A DNA stretch of 64,000 bases from Solibacillus silvestris_B (GCF_051967575.1 NZ_JBQCJW010000003.1:124001-188000), one strand, 5' to 3'; shown: positions 35,203 through 43,984, counted from the stretch's first letter. The notes: a model not told the origin generated them from the letters alone. Numbers and translations: made by a program.

Positions 35203-35360
35203 TTAATCCTCACTTTCATGCTTAAAACGCCCGGTCGGCTCATCCATACAAGACAGATACTCCCCGATATGCACAGGATAATCGTCAAATGCGTTCTTTT
35301 AATCCTCACTTGGCATGACATAATCCTCATTTGAAACCGGATAATCCCCATTTGCACTTT
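35203..35360 (+). repeat. Six degenerate repeats around AATCCTCATTTG (family B)
   Basis: Copies at about 35203, 35256, 35276, 35297, 35320 and 35341. The core ATAATCCTCATTTG varies (AATCCTCACTTT, AATCGTCAAATG, AATCCCCATTTG), with spacing about 20-50. Non-coding; function unknown. Confidence 0.6.
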
Positions 35361-35432
35361 TTTACCCCCTTGTCTCTTTGCTTTGAATATTCCCCAATTT
35401 ATCTAAGGATTAATATAATAGCCCTTAAATAA

Positions 35433-35463
35433 ATACAGGCGCATCTCCTGAAGAAATGCGCCC
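35433..35463 (-). terminator. Possible terminator of the nucleotidase gene
   Basis: Stem GGCGCAT / ATGCGCC (35438-35462) with a modest T-rich tail (TGTATTTATTT) on the minus strand, about 140 bases after the stop. Confidence 0.45.
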
Positions 35464-35598
35464 GCTTGTTACTCTATAAGATTAAAGCTATAGTTCTGAA
35501 TGAAATAAGCAGAATTCCAGTACCGTCATTAAAAGTTCAAAACTTTCAACACATTCCTGTACTTACTTACATGAAACTTCTATTAAACTTACGCTATT

Positions 35599-37959
35599 CT
35601 AATTCGTTTCCAATAAATACTTTCCAAAGCCATCTGTGCCATCGCCAACATATTGAATAGCGCTACTCGCGTCCAGTACATCGACCGCTTTTTTCGATGA
35701 TTCAAAAACAACCTTCACATTGCCTGGAATCGGCGCAAATTTCCAGTTGCCGTCTGCAGTTGGATCAATCGTCTTTTCCGCTAAAATATAGTCGATAATC
35801 GCTTGACGGTTTTCATCCGGGTAAATTTCGATCGCTGTCGCATTGCGCACACCCGGGAATGTTCCATTTGCGCGATAGTTATTCGTTGCTACAATGAATT
35901 CCTGAGCCAAATCGATTGGCTTGCCATCATATTGAAGATTCACAATCCGTGATGCCTTTTCATTTACCAAATTTCCGCTTGCATCGTATTTAGCCGGCTC
36001 CGTAACATCGATTTCATACGTAACACCATCGATTACATCATAGTTGTAAGAGCGGTAGTCGGAATCGATCAGCTGCTGTTCCTCGGTTTTTGTGATGTCA
36101 ATTTGGTGGAATTGACCTGCAGACATTTCCAGCCATTCCTTCACGTCCGCACCAGTAACTTTCAGCATCGCCAGCGTATTGTCGTATAAATAAAGATCCG
36201 CGACGTTTTTAATCGCCAGTTCGCCTTTTTGTATAAATGTATAGTACTCGGGATCGCTTCTTGTACCAGCTTTAAATGGTGCACCTGCTGATAGGACCGG
36301 TAAGTTTTCATACGGAGTCCCTTTTATTTTTTCCTTCACATAAATCGTTTGGGCATTTGTCACGATTTGAATCGATGGATCGTCCTGCACTTGCGAGAAA
36401 TAGCTATGGATCGTAGCTTTCGTTGTTCCTACCGATTGACGCACATATTCAATCGTTCCATCATGCGCTTCTTTCACACTATCGATAACAGCCTTGCTCA
36501 CATTATCATCATCTTTTGCAATCTCGCGCACAGCCCCGCTTCCCGCTGTAACATCCCATGCATCATCTTTTTTCTCAAGCTCTAAATCAATGACACCAAG
36601 ATGGCTGCCGAATTTGCCTGCCATGACAATCGGTACACCGTTCATCGTCCCTTTTTCGATATCGACACTCGTTAATGACCCGTCGACTTTTCCAGGGAAG
36701 ACATCATGGGCATGACCAGTAATAACCGCATCGACATCGGCAATTTCCGTTATTAAATACGATACATCTTCTTCGCCGACTTCATGTGTCGCATCGCCCA
36801 TGCCCGAATGTGAAAGCACAACAACAACATCCGCCCCTGCTGCCTTCATTTTCGGAACGACTTCTTTAACAGCTTCCACAGAATCATCTACGGTAACCTT
36901 TCCTTCCAAATTCGCTTTGTCCCACTTTAAAATTTGCGGTGGCACAATACCCGTTACGCCAATATTTATCGTCGCTTTACCGCCTTTTGAGTCAACAACC
37001 TCTTTTTCGACCATGATATATGGCTCGTACATAAGTTGTTTTGTCGCTGCATTGCGCACATTCGCGTTTACGAATGGGAAGGGCGCATCATCTGTCACTT
37101 CATCCAGAAATTCCAATCCGTAGTTGAATTCATGATTGCCGAATGTCGCAGCATCATAATCGAGCGCAATCATCGCTGCAATGGAAGGATGAACTTCCCC
37201 ATCTCTCAATTTTTTGACGGATTGAATATAGGAGCCTAACGGTGTTCCTTGGATTGCATCACCATTATCAAACAGTACAGTATTCGGATTTTCCTCACGG
37301 GCTTTTTCGATGAGCAAAGCTGTTTTCGCAAGCCCTAAACTATTTGATGGTGCGTCTTTATAATAGTCGTAGTTCACAATATTTGTATGAATATCCGTCG
37401 TCCCCAAAATACGCAATGCGACTGTTGTATTCGCTTCTACCGGGCTGTATTCTTCCAGAAAGCGCTGTAGAATATTATGCATTTGCGCTTTTGTGACAAA
37501 GCTGTTCGGCCGGATTGTGGAATCTTCATATCCTGTCAATAAGCCTAGCTGCACTGCTTTCGCCATCTCTTGACGATTTCCCGCACCGATTTTATTCGCG
37601 TCCTTAAACTGATTCAATACATTTTCCGAATATGTTTTATCGTCTTGTATTCCACGTGCTGCAATTAGAAAGGCATGTGTACGTGTCAATTTTTCATCCG
37701 GTGCAAACTGTGTCGGTGTTTTCCCCTTGATCAACTTTAATTCAACTGCTTTTTCAATATAAGGCTTTAATGAATCAGGTACATCTTGAAACTTTACGGA
37801 TTGGCCGGAACCAACTGGCACGCCTAATGCATCAATGACTGCCTTAACAAATTCCCCGCGCGTCATTTCCTCAGCGCTTGCAGTTGATGCTGAGGCTGCT
37901 GTCATTCCACTAGCTAAAAGCGTTAACGTTAGAGCTGAAACCGATAGTTTTTTCCACAT
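35599..37959 (-). CDS. SLH-anchored 2',3'-cyclic phosphodiesterase / 5'(3')-nucleotidase
   Basis: 786 residues. Signal peptide (KLSVSALTLTLLASGMTAASA), then S-layer homology segments at about 30-175 (EMTRGEFVKAVIDALGV, KLTRTHAFLIAARG, FVTKAQMHNILQRF). A calcineurin-type metallophosphoesterase domain follows from about 185 (RILGTTDIHTNI, NGDAIQG, FGNHEFNYG, SHSGMG, TGHAHD), and a C-terminal nucleotidase domain lies at about 530-760. The order resembles CpdB/YfkN-type enzymes that strip phosphate from extracellular nucleotides. The SLH segments should hold it on the cell-wall polymer. The ATG has GGGAGTGAG upstream. It is monocistronic; phosphate-salvage context is not visible here. Confidence 0.9.
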   Translation of the reverse strand: MWKKLSVSALTLTLLASGMTAASASTASAEEMTRGEFVKAVIDALGVPVGSGQSVKFQDVPDSLKPYIEKAVELKLIKGKTPTQFAPDEKLTRTHAFLIAARGIQDDKTYSENVLNQFKDANKIGAGNRQEMAKAVQLGLLTGYEDSTIRPNSFVTKAQMHNILQRFLEEYSPVEANTTVALRILGTTDIHTNIVNYDYYKDAPSNSLGLAKTALLIEKAREENPNTVLFDNGDAIQGTPLGSYIQSVKKLRDGEVHPSIAAMIALDYDAATFGNHEFNYGLEFLDEVTDDAPFPFVNANVRNAATKQLMYEPYIMVEKEVVDSKGGKATINIGVTGIVPPQILKWDKANLEGKVTVDDSVEAVKEVVPKMKAAGADVVVVLSHSGMGDATHEVGEEDVSYLITEIADVDAVITGHAHDVFPGKVDGSLTSVDIEKGTMNGVPIVMAGKFGSHLGVIDLELEKKDDAWDVTAGSGAVREIAKDDDNVSKAVIDSVKEAHDGTIEYVRQSVGTTKATIHSYFSQVQDDPSIQIVTNAQTIYVKEKIKGTPYENLPVLSAGAPFKAGTRSDPEYYTFIQKGELAIKNVADLYLYDNTLAMLKVTGADVKEWLEMSAGQFHQIDITKTEEQQLIDSDYRSYNYDVIDGVTYEIDVTEPAKYDASGNLVNEKASRIVNLQYDGKPIDLAQEFIVATNNYRANGTFPGVRNATAIEIYPDENRQAIIDYILAEKTIDPTADGNWKFAPIPGNVKVVFESSKKAVDVLDASSAIQYVGDGTDGFGKYLLETN

Positions 37960-38143
37960 TCATCTCACTCCCGTATTCTGAATTTTACAACAACTTTATA
38001 ATACTAAATTTTCAGAATGGTAGAAAGGAGCATTTGGATACAATATGCAATTTTTTAAAATAGAACTATGTGAAACTGTAGATTTATTTACCTATTAAAA
38101 TCGGCTTTTATTGGATAAATCGGAGTAATGTGCTTTTTGGATA

Positions 38144-38755
38144 TTATAGCATTCCTACAGTTGCCGTGACGTTTTTGCTCAAACTGATGGCAGATATGAC
38201 CGCGACCCCATTTGCCCCTGCCTGGCGCACAATGCTGCTGTTCATTGGCGTAATGCCGCCGATTGCAACAATTGGGAAGTGAGGATAATGCAATCTCGCT
38301 TCTTTCAATAAAGCTACTCCTGCCGGCGGTTTGGCATCTTCTTTTGTCGTCGTTTTATAAATCGGGCCAATCCCGGCATAATCCGCCCCGTTTTCCACCG
38401 CTTGCTTTAATTGTTCCAATGTATGAACAGACACGCCAATTATTTTATTTGCGGCACGCCTGCGGAAATTTTCGATATTTAAATCATCTTGCCCAACATG
38501 AATCCCGTCAGCATTCAATTGCAGTGCAAGCTCCACATCGTCATTCACTATAAACGGAACATTATACGTTTTGCACAAACTTTGGCATTGGCGGGCAAAT
38601 TGGGCATACGGCTCGCCGCGCAAAGCATTTACGCCTTTTTCCCGCAGTTGAAACATTGTAATTCCCGCCTGTAATGCTTCTTCCAAAACATGAAGCGCAT
38701 TCCGTTCACAATTCATCGTCCCCATAATAAAATATTTATTTAAATCAAATGACAT
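38144..38755 (-). CDS. thiE: Thiamine phosphate synthase ThiE
   Basis: 203 residues, TIM barrel. Motifs: FQLREKG (about residue 35), FIVNDDVELALQLNADGIHVGQDD split as NDDVELALQLNADGIH and VGQDD, IGVSVHTLEQ, and YAGIGPIYKTTTK. It couples HMP-PP with thiazole phosphate to give thiamine phosphate. The start ATG (38755) overlaps the thiD stop by 11 bases; a longer frame within thiD is not used. Last gene of the tenA-thiM-thiD-thiE operon. Confidence 0.94.
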   Translation of the reverse strand: MSFDLNKYFIMGTMNCERNALHVLEEALQAGITMFQLREKGVNALRGEPYAQFARQCQSLCKTYNVPFIVNDDVELALQLNADGIHVGQDDLNIENFRRRAANKIIGVSVHTLEQLKQAVENGADYAGIGPIYKTTTKEDAKPPAGVALLKEARLHYPHFPIVAIGGITPMNSSIVRQAGANGVAVISAISLSKNVTATVGML

Positions 38756-39557
38756 GCACATCACACTTTCCGCGCTGCTCATGGTAAGCAAAATGATTCG
38801 TAGGGCCAGACCCATTACCGATATTTAGCGGATGGCGGATCGCTAGCTGGACAAATCTTTTCGCTTCAATAATTGCGACTTGCATCGATTTGCCTTTCGC
38901 CATTTCCGCCGTAATAGCTGCCGAAAACGTGCAGCCTGTTCCATGTGTATGCTTCGTATCCACTCGCTCTGTTTTCATTTTAAATGGTGCTTCACCTCGG
39001 ATAAACACAGTATCCACAGCTTGCTTACCAGATAGATGCCCACCTTTCATGACAACACATTGCACACCCAGATCCATTAAGTATTGGGCAGCGTGCGCGA
39101 TTTCTTCATCCGTCTTGATTGTTCGTCCTGTCAGTGCCTCTGCTTCCGGGATATTCGGTGTACACACTGTCGCGATCGGGAGCAATTTTTCTTTCAGCGC
39201 AATCATCGCTTGCTCCTGCAGTAGGCTTGCACCGCCTTTTGCGATCATTACCGGGTCCACAATAAGAGGGATTTCCCCCTGCTTCAGTACAGAAACGATT
39301 CCTTCAATTATTTCGGCATTGAACAGCATGCCTGTTTTAATCGCCTGTACATTAAAATCATCAAGAATCGCTTTTAGCTGTTCTTGGACAAATTCAACAG
39401 TCGTTGGATAAATCCCGTGGACACCTTTCGTATTTTGCGCGGTTAATGCAGTGATCACCGATGTGCCAAATACACGGAGCTCTTGAAATGTTTTTAAATC
39501 TGCTTGGATGCCTGCCCCTCCACCACTATCTGAACCTGCTATCGTACATGCAATCAT
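38745..39557 (-). CDS. thiD: Hydroxymethylpyrimidine/phosphomethylpyrimidine kinase ThiD
   Basis: A 270-residue ribokinase-fold enzyme with the N-terminal signature IAGSDSGGGAGIQADLKTFQ (residues 6-25), the TALTAQNTKGVHGI segment and the anion-hole motif THGTGCTFSAAI (about 203-214, catalytic Asp replaced by the usual Cys/Gly pattern of the family). It phosphorylates HMP and then HMP-P. The start ATG overlaps the thiM stop (ATGA). Confidence 0.95.
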   Translation of the reverse strand: MIACTIAGSDSGGGAGIQADLKTFQELRVFGTSVITALTAQNTKGVHGIYPTTVEFVQEQLKAILDDFNVQAIKTGMLFNAEIIEGIVSVLKQGEIPLIVDPVMIAKGGASLLQEQAMIALKEKLLPIATVCTPNIPEAEALTGRTIKTDEEIAHAAQYLMDLGVQCVVMKGGHLSGKQAVDTVFIRGEAPFKMKTERVDTKHTHGTGCTFSAAITAEMAKGKSMQVAIIEAKRFVQLAIRHPLNIGNGSGPTNHFAYHEQRGKCDVHVI

Positions 39558-40297
39558 TGATTTCCTCCCGCTGTGCTTTCTAGTTCATTTAAGAAATTTG
39601 TATGGAATGTCCCTATACTTGCATAGGAATTTGCACTTGCCTTCTTATATTCATTGAGTAATAAGACTAAATCTTCGAACGGTTTTGCACCGCATGCCAA
39701 AACGGCTGCACAAAGGGCGCTAAGCAAACAGCCGCTCCCCGTCATCTTAGTCACCTTTACATGACCACCATCCACATATTCAAGCCTTTTCCCGTCTGTT
39801 ATTACATCTTGCTTTCCGGTAACAACAACGATGCACTGATATTTATTTGCCAGCTGCATGGCCGTTTCTGCAACATCTATTTCCCCTTCGCCGCTATCAA
39901 CACCTTTCGATTCCCAATCTGCACCTGCGATTGCAGCCATTTCGCCCACATTGCATCTGATTATGCTAATCGTTAAAAGTTCGAGCAGCTGTTTTGCCGT
40001 TTCATAGCGAAATACAGTAGCCCCTGCCCCGACCGGATCGAGCACAACGGGGATTTGATGCGCATTTGCGCTTTGTCCTGCCAGTTTCATTGATTGAATT
40101 GCCCGGTCATTTAATGTACCCATATTAAGGAGCAGCGCATTTGCTTTTGAAGCCATTTCCGCCGCTTCCTCTATTGCATCAGCCATTACCGGGGAAGCCC
40201 CGACTGCAAGCAAGCCATTTGCCGTAAAGTTCGCCACGACATAGTTTGTTATGCAATGCACTAATGGCTGCTTTTTATTAATTTTTTGCAGGCTCAT
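39554..40297 (-). CDS. thiM: Hydroxyethylthiazole kinase ThiM
   Basis: A 247-residue ribokinase-like enzyme: PLVHCITNYVVANFTANGLL (residues 11-30), ASPVMADAIEEA, PVVLDPVGAGAT and the C-terminal TKMTGSGCLLSALCAAV with catalytic Cys. It phosphorylates hydroxyethylthiazole in the salvage branch. The start lies 20 bases inside tenA with AAGGGGTG upstream. Its presence without thiG/thiS here suggests a salvage operon. Confidence 0.95.
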   Translation of the reverse strand: MSLQKINKKQPLVHCITNYVVANFTANGLLAVGASPVMADAIEEAAEMASKANALLLNMGTLNDRAIQSMKLAGQSANAHQIPVVLDPVGAGATVFRYETAKQLLELLTISIIRCNVGEMAAIAGADWESKGVDSGEGEIDVAETAMQLANKYQCIVVVTGKQDVITDGKRLEYVDGGHVKVTKMTGSGCLLSALCAAVLACGAKPFEDLVLLLNEYKKASANSYASIGTFHTNFLNELESTAGGNQ

Positions 40298-40967
40298 TTA
40301 TATACACCCCTTGTACCCAGCCTTGCTTCGTCCACGGCATTTCCCAAAACATCCATTCGTAATAGCAGCTCTTCTTAAAATGCTCTTCCAATAGCTTTTG
40401 CTTTCTTGGCTGTTCCTTTGCATAGCGATTCAGCATGGATTTTTGTGCTTCGATATTTTGGCGCATCTCGGCGGAGGCATATAGTTCGATCCATTGTTCA
40501 TAAAGCTGTACATTAGGACGTGCGTTTTTTAATCTTTGCCCGATTTCCTGATATAGCCATGGGCAAGGCAATATTGCCGCAAATGCTTCTGCTACATCCC
40601 CATTATGAACGGCATTATACATATGGCTCACATAGTTATAAGCTGCCGGCGCTGCTTCAAATTGTTCTATTTCTTCAGCTGTCACCCCTAGTTCTTTAAA
40701 CGTAGTGCGATGCAATTCCAGCTCGGCTTCATGTATAAACTTCGCTGTCTGCAGGAAATAGCGGACATCCTCATCATTCGTAGCTTTTGCAGCCGCGAGC
40801 GCAAGCACTTTCGTGTAATGCTTTAAATAATACGCATCTTGCAGCATATAAAATTTGAATTTCTCCAGCGGCAAGCTTCCATCCGCAATGCCTCGCACAA
40901 AAGGATGATAAAAGCTAGCCTCCCAATAGTAATCCGTTTCTTTTCTTACTTTTTCGCAAAACTCCAT
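40278..40967 (-). CDS. tenA: Aminopyrimidine aminohydrolase / thiaminase II TenA
   Basis: 229 residues, all-helical TenA fold. It begins MEFCEKVRKETDYYWEASFY, has FYMLQDAYYLKHYTKVLALA (about 40-60), the active-site Cys in AILPCPWLYQEIG (about residue 132) and the C-terminal Glu in FWEMPWTKQGW. It hydrolyses aminopyrimidine breakdown products of thiamine to HMP for salvage. The ATG at 40967 has GAGGAGG 9 bases upstream. First gene of the operon, behind two TPP riboswitches. Confidence 0.95.
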   Translation of the reverse strand: MEFCEKVRKETDYYWEASFYHPFVRGIADGSLPLEKFKFYMLQDAYYLKHYTKVLALAAAKATNDEDVRYFLQTAKFIHEAELELHRTTFKELGVTAEEIEQFEAAPAAYNYVSHMYNAVHNGDVAEAFAAILPCPWLYQEIGQRLKNARPNVQLYEQWIELYASAEMRQNIEAQKSMLNRYAKEQPRKQKLLEEHFKKSCYYEWMFWEMPWTKQGWVQGVYINEPAKN

Positions 40968-41000
40968 TATTACTCCTCCTCTTTTTAGTGAGCGGAAGCA

Positions 41001-41034
41001 CGAAAAGACGCCTCTAATAGTAGAGACGCCAAAA
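41001..41034 (-). terminator. Expression-platform terminator of the tenA-proximal TPP riboswitch
   Basis: Stem GGCGTCTCT / AGAGGCGTC (41007-41030, two G-U pairs) followed on the minus strand by TTTTCG. It ends 34 bases before the tenA ATG. Confidence 0.75.
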
Positions 41035-41053
41035 AGTGTAAATGCCACTTCTC

Positions 41054-41136
41054 ATTGCTCCCTACGCCCGTATTAACGGTCAGGTTCCAAGGGTCAGGTT
41101 TTAACCTTCTCAACACGAATGTGTCCCCCCGCAAAT
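41054..41136 (-). promoter_or_regulatory. TPP (THI-box) riboswitch, tenA-proximal copy
   Basis: On the minus strand the element has the THI-box parts in order: P1 TTGC, GGGGGGACAC, TTGAGAAGG, AACCTGACCCTTGGAACCTG, then GTTAAT, GGGCGTAGGGAG and the closing GCAA. Family logic: TPP binding favours the terminator at 41001-41034. Confidence 0.92.
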
Positions 41137-41153
41137 CAAATGCTTAAGTATTT

Positions 41154-41191
41154 GCAAAAGAAAGGCTCCACGTAAAAAAATACGCGGAGCC
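41154..41191 (-). terminator. Expression-platform terminator of the distal TPP riboswitch
   Basis: Stem GGCTCCGCGTA / TACGTGGAGCC (41164-41191) followed on the minus strand by TTTCTTTTG; it lies between the two aptamers. Confidence 0.8.
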
Positions 41192-41220
41192 CTAGTAAGT
41201 ACATATGTATAATCTTGTAC

Positions 41221-41302
41221 TTTGCTCCCTACGTCCGTGTTAACGGTCAGGTTCTAAGGGTCAGGTTTTAACCTTCTCAACACAGTGTGTCCCCCTGCAA
41301 AT
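41221..41302 (-). promoter_or_regulatory. TPP (THI-box) riboswitch, promoter-proximal copy
   Basis: A second complete THI box on the minus strand, nearly the same sequence as the first (CAGGGGGACACACTG, TTGAGAAGG, ACCTGACCCTTAGAACCTGA, GTTAACACGGACGTAGGGAG). It is transcribed first. With its own terminator it forms a tandem riboswitch arrangement. Confidence 0.92.
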
Positions 41303-41643
41303 GCATTTAATTAAATCGAGTGTATCAAATTAAATTTTGCATAGCAAGCGAATGTTAGGAGAATGATGCACCGCTATTTCTTTTTCCCTGCCTCCGCAAA
41401 ACTTACGCAACTTTGGCCCCGTAACGCTTTATGTTAAAATTCCCGGATAAACAAACTTCAACACAGCAATCGGTTAATCCTGTTTTTATTTCCAATTGAG
41501 GAAAAAGTGAAATCAATGAGTCGATTTCACTTTTTTATTTTCGCCACTGATTTTTCCATCGAATACTATCGGTTTTATACTTGGCACTTAGTTGGAACGA
41601 GACTTCCAAATCAGGGAACAGTTCGGATATATTACTAAAACCA
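41303..41643. other. Spacer between the thiamine leader and the SleL-type gene
   Basis: About 340 bases. It should contain the thi operon promoter near 41303-41350, where no good -35/-10 pair could be fixed, and the terminator at 41498-41535. No gene seen. Confidence 0.5.
41498..41541. terminator. Terminator after the SleL-type gene
   Basis: Perfect stem AAAAAGTGAAATC / GATTTCACTTTTT (41502-41535) with T-tracts on both strands. Confidence 0.8.
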
Positions 41644-42933
41644 CTACTTCTTCACAACATGAAAATTCGCCCCGATGAGCAGCCAATTTTGCGGGAATGG
41701 CAGACCGAGCTTCCAATAGCCGACACCTCGCAAATTCAATCGTTTAACTAAATTGAATTTCGCCTGGATTGAGCGGGCGTCCTCAAACCACACGATATGC
41801 AAGCGCCCTTGCTCATCATAATAATTGAAGAATGGTGCTTGTGCGACATAGTCATATTCGATAGCCGCATTGTAGCGTTTAGCCAATTCAATCGCGCGCT
41901 GCGGGCTTAATGCCTCCGCATATTCCCCTCCTTGTACGAAAGGCAGTGTCCAATCATAGCCGTATAAGTTTTGCCCGAGCAATATTTTGCTTGCCGGAAT
42001 TTCGGTTAATGCGTATTGTACCACCTGTTCGACTTGCGGCAGCGGGGAAACGGCCATTGGTGGTCCTGCAGAATATCCCCATTCGTACGTCATCAGCAAT
42101 ACAAAATCAACTATTTCACCATGTGCCCTGTAGTCATGTCCCGCAACCCATTCGCCCGGCTGATCGGCTCTCGTTTTTGGCGCCAGTGCAGTGGACACTG
42201 TATATCCTTCCGCATGCATCCTTTCTACCGCTCTTCGCAAAAAGTTATTATACGCTTCCCGTTGATCGCCGGATATTCGTTCAAAATCAAAATGAATATC
42301 AGATATATTGCCGACACGCTTCGCTTCCTCAATAATATTGTCAAAAAGTAAGTTTTGTACCGCTTCGCTTTGAAAAATATCACGCGCCAGCTCACTGCTG
42401 AATTGAAAATCTTCAAGATTCGTAATGACCATTGCAAGACTCGTATTATTTTGTGCCGCAATGGCTGGCAATGGAGCAACTGCCGGCATCTTCAACGTGC
42501 CATCACGCCTTGCCTCATAACTGAACAATGCTAAATAAGTTAAATATGGGTTCGCTTCACGCACTTGATTTAACAGTGCTTCACTTACTTCATCGCCTCT
42601 TGGCTCCACATACGCCAAAATTTCCGCCGATGTTTTTGATGGCGGCGGAAAAACAAGCACCGTCCCGATCATCAGCATTGAATTTGGATGAATATTATTT
42701 ATTTGTGCGAGCGTTAAATAATTTATACCAAATCGCATACCAATTGACCATAAGCTATCCCCTGGCTGAACGATATAAAATTGCTGCCATACCGGGATGA
42801 CCAATGCTTGCCCTACGACTAACCGGTTTGGCTCCGGGATTTGATTGGCATCCACTAAAGTTTGCACCGTTGTTCCATATGCCTGCGCAATTGTCCATAA
42901 AGATTCCCCCGACTGCACAACATGAATTTGAAT
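41644..42933 (-). CDS. LysM/GH18 spore-cortex-lytic glucosaminidase, SleL/YaaH type
   Basis: 429 residues. Two LysM peptidoglycan-binding modules (SGESLWTIAQAYGTTVQTLV and QPGDSLWSIGMRFGINYLTL) are followed by a glycoside hydrolase 18 barrel with catalytic motif DIHFDFERIS (Glu about residue 216), LLMTYEWGY and the closing GVGYWKLG. SleL/YaaH enzymes cut cortex peptidoglycan during germination. The family start MQIHVV corresponds here to ATT CAA ATT CAT GTT GTG. GAGGAGG lies exactly 7 bases before the ATT, while the first classical start (GTG 42918) is 22 bases from it. I therefore place the start at the ATT, a rare codon. A divergent cwlJ gene follows. Confidence 0.85.
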   Translation of the reverse strand: MQIHVVQSGESLWTIAQAYGTTVQTLVDANQIPEPNRLVVGQALVIPVWQQFYIVQPGDSLWSIGMRFGINYLTLAQINNIHPNSMLMIGTVLVFPPPSKTSAEILAYVEPRGDEVSEALLNQVREANPYLTYLALFSYEARRDGTLKMPAVAPLPAIAAQNNTSLAMVITNLEDFQFSSELARDIFQSEAVQNLLFDNIIEEAKRVGNISDIHFDFERISGDQREAYNNFLRRAVERMHAEGYTVSTALAPKTRADQPGEWVAGHDYRAHGEIVDFVLLMTYEWGYSAGPPMAVSPLPQVEQVVQYALTEIPASKILLGQNLYGYDWTLPFVQGGEYAEALSPQRAIELAKRYNAAIEYDYVAQAPFFNYYDEQGRLHIVWFEDARSIQAKFNLVKRLNLRGVGYWKLGLPFPQNWLLIGANFHVVKK

Positions 42934-43067
42934 TGTCCGTCCTCCTCTCTCCTATTTAATAATTTATGAGGAATGTAAAAGATACATGTATTTATTGAAT
43001 AATAAATAATATGATTAACGAGAGCATCATTTTTGATTTTTTCATACAATAGATTTGAGGTGAAAAA

Positions 43068-43508
43068 ATGCCAAGAGTAAAATACCGCGATGCCGATATC
43101 GATTTAATGGCTAGAATGATGAGGGCAGAGGCTGAAGGCGAAGGAAAGCAAGGAATGCTTTATGTTGGAAATGTTATTGTAAACCGCGTTATTGCAACTT
43201 GCCTTGACTTTAATGATGTTCGGACAATTGAGCAAGTCATTTTCCAAGTTCAAGGAAACAATTATTCTTTTGAAGCGGTTCAGAAAGGGAATATGTTTTA
43301 TCAAAGAGCAAGACCTACTGAACGGAGATTGGCTAAACAGAATTTGGACTATTGGCGGGACCATCCGGCAAAATACGCGCTTTGGTATTTCAATCCAGCT
43401 GGGGAGTGCCCTCCGACATGGTATGGGCAACCATTTACCGGTCAATTTAAGCAGCATTGCTTTTACGAACCAGTAGGCGGAACATGCGATAGTGTTTATC
43501 AAGGTTAG
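43068..43508 (+). CDS. cwlJ: Cell-wall hydrolase CwlJ (germination cortex-lytic enzyme)
   Basis: A 146-residue hydrolase_2 (SleB-type) catalytic domain without a signal peptide or LysM, as in Bacillus subtilis CwlJ (about 142). Matching blocks are DADIDLMARMMRAEAEGEGK (residues 8-27, catalytic Glu in the EAEGEG region), QGMLYVGNVIVNR, FYQRARPTERRLA, WYFNPAGECPPTWYGQPF and KQHCFYEP. CwlJ is a coat-located lytic enzyme triggered by calcium-dipicolinate during germination. The ATG has TTGAGGTG at 7 bases. The usual partner gerQ is not next to it. It is divergent from the SleL-type gene, so both may share sporulation-specific control. Confidence 0.94.
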   Translation: MPRVKYRDADIDLMARMMRAEAEGEGKQGMLYVGNVIVNRVIATCLDFNDVRTIEQVIFQVQGNNYSFEAVQKGNMFYQRARPTERRLAKQNLDYWRDHPAKYALWYFNPAGECPPTWYGQPFTGQFKQHCFYEPVGGTCDSVYQG

Positions 43509-43538
43509 ATTTTTCAATGATCTTGCATAAAATTTAAA

Positions 43539-43575
43539 GAGCCTTGTTCAAATTAATGCAGCAAGGCTCGAAATA
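43539..43575. terminator. Hairpin after cwlJ
   Basis: Stem GAGCCTTG / CAAGGCTC; the T-tract is poor on the plus strand (GAAATATATT) and moderate on the minus strand. Confidence 0.4.
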
Positions 43576-43645
43576 TATTCTGTTGAATTTCTATAGTGCA
43601 CGAATTAATCGACATGCCTTGATCCTGCAATAACTCTATGCTGAA

Positions 43646-43849
43646 TTATTTTTTGTTTGATTGCTGATTTTTATCGTGATTCGTTTTATTGTTTTTATTT
43701 TTAAGCTTAGCATCGAACTCTTCTGCAAATTCGGCCACATTGTCTTCAGGGTTGCGATCATGGCTTGTTGTATTTTGGTGCAGTTTTTTATAGGTAGCAA
43801 AAGGATTATGTGTTCGTTCATTCATTGTCTGTTTGCTGTTTTTGCTCAT
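43646..43849 (-). CDS. Small hydrophilic protein of unknown function (67 residues)
   Basis: AGGAGGTG lies 7 bases before the ATG. The product is strongly polar (Asn, Lys, Glu, His), with a NERTHNPFATYKKLHQ core, an acidic centre (DNVAEFAEEFDAK) and a Lys/Asn tail. It has no membrane segment and no recognised family. The neighbourhood (cwlJ, a YfhD-like gene, other tiny genes) suggests a spore protein, which is inference only. An overlapping 61-codon frame is a shadow. Confidence 0.7.
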   Translation of the reverse strand: MSKNSKQTMNERTHNPFATYKKLHQNTTSHDRNPEDNVAEFAEEFDAKLKNKNNKTNHDKNQQSNKK

Positions 43850-43984
43850 ATTTCATCACCTCCTACTGACTTAATGTGCTCAGGATAGGAGGTTTTATGC
43901 TTTTATCAGGCTTGTTCAATTTTTGTAATGAAAAATCGGCCAGCAGCCATATTAAGAAGGAATCATACTGAAAGGAGCATACGA

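Larger units (their letters stand above)
34410..35598. other. Long non-coding region (1.2 kb)
   Basis: No credible gene in six frames. It contains two families of short degenerate repeats (34828-35016 and 35203-35360) and, at the right end, a hairpin at 35438-35462. The rest (34458-34820) is AT-rich with nothing recognisable. Confidence 0.7.
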
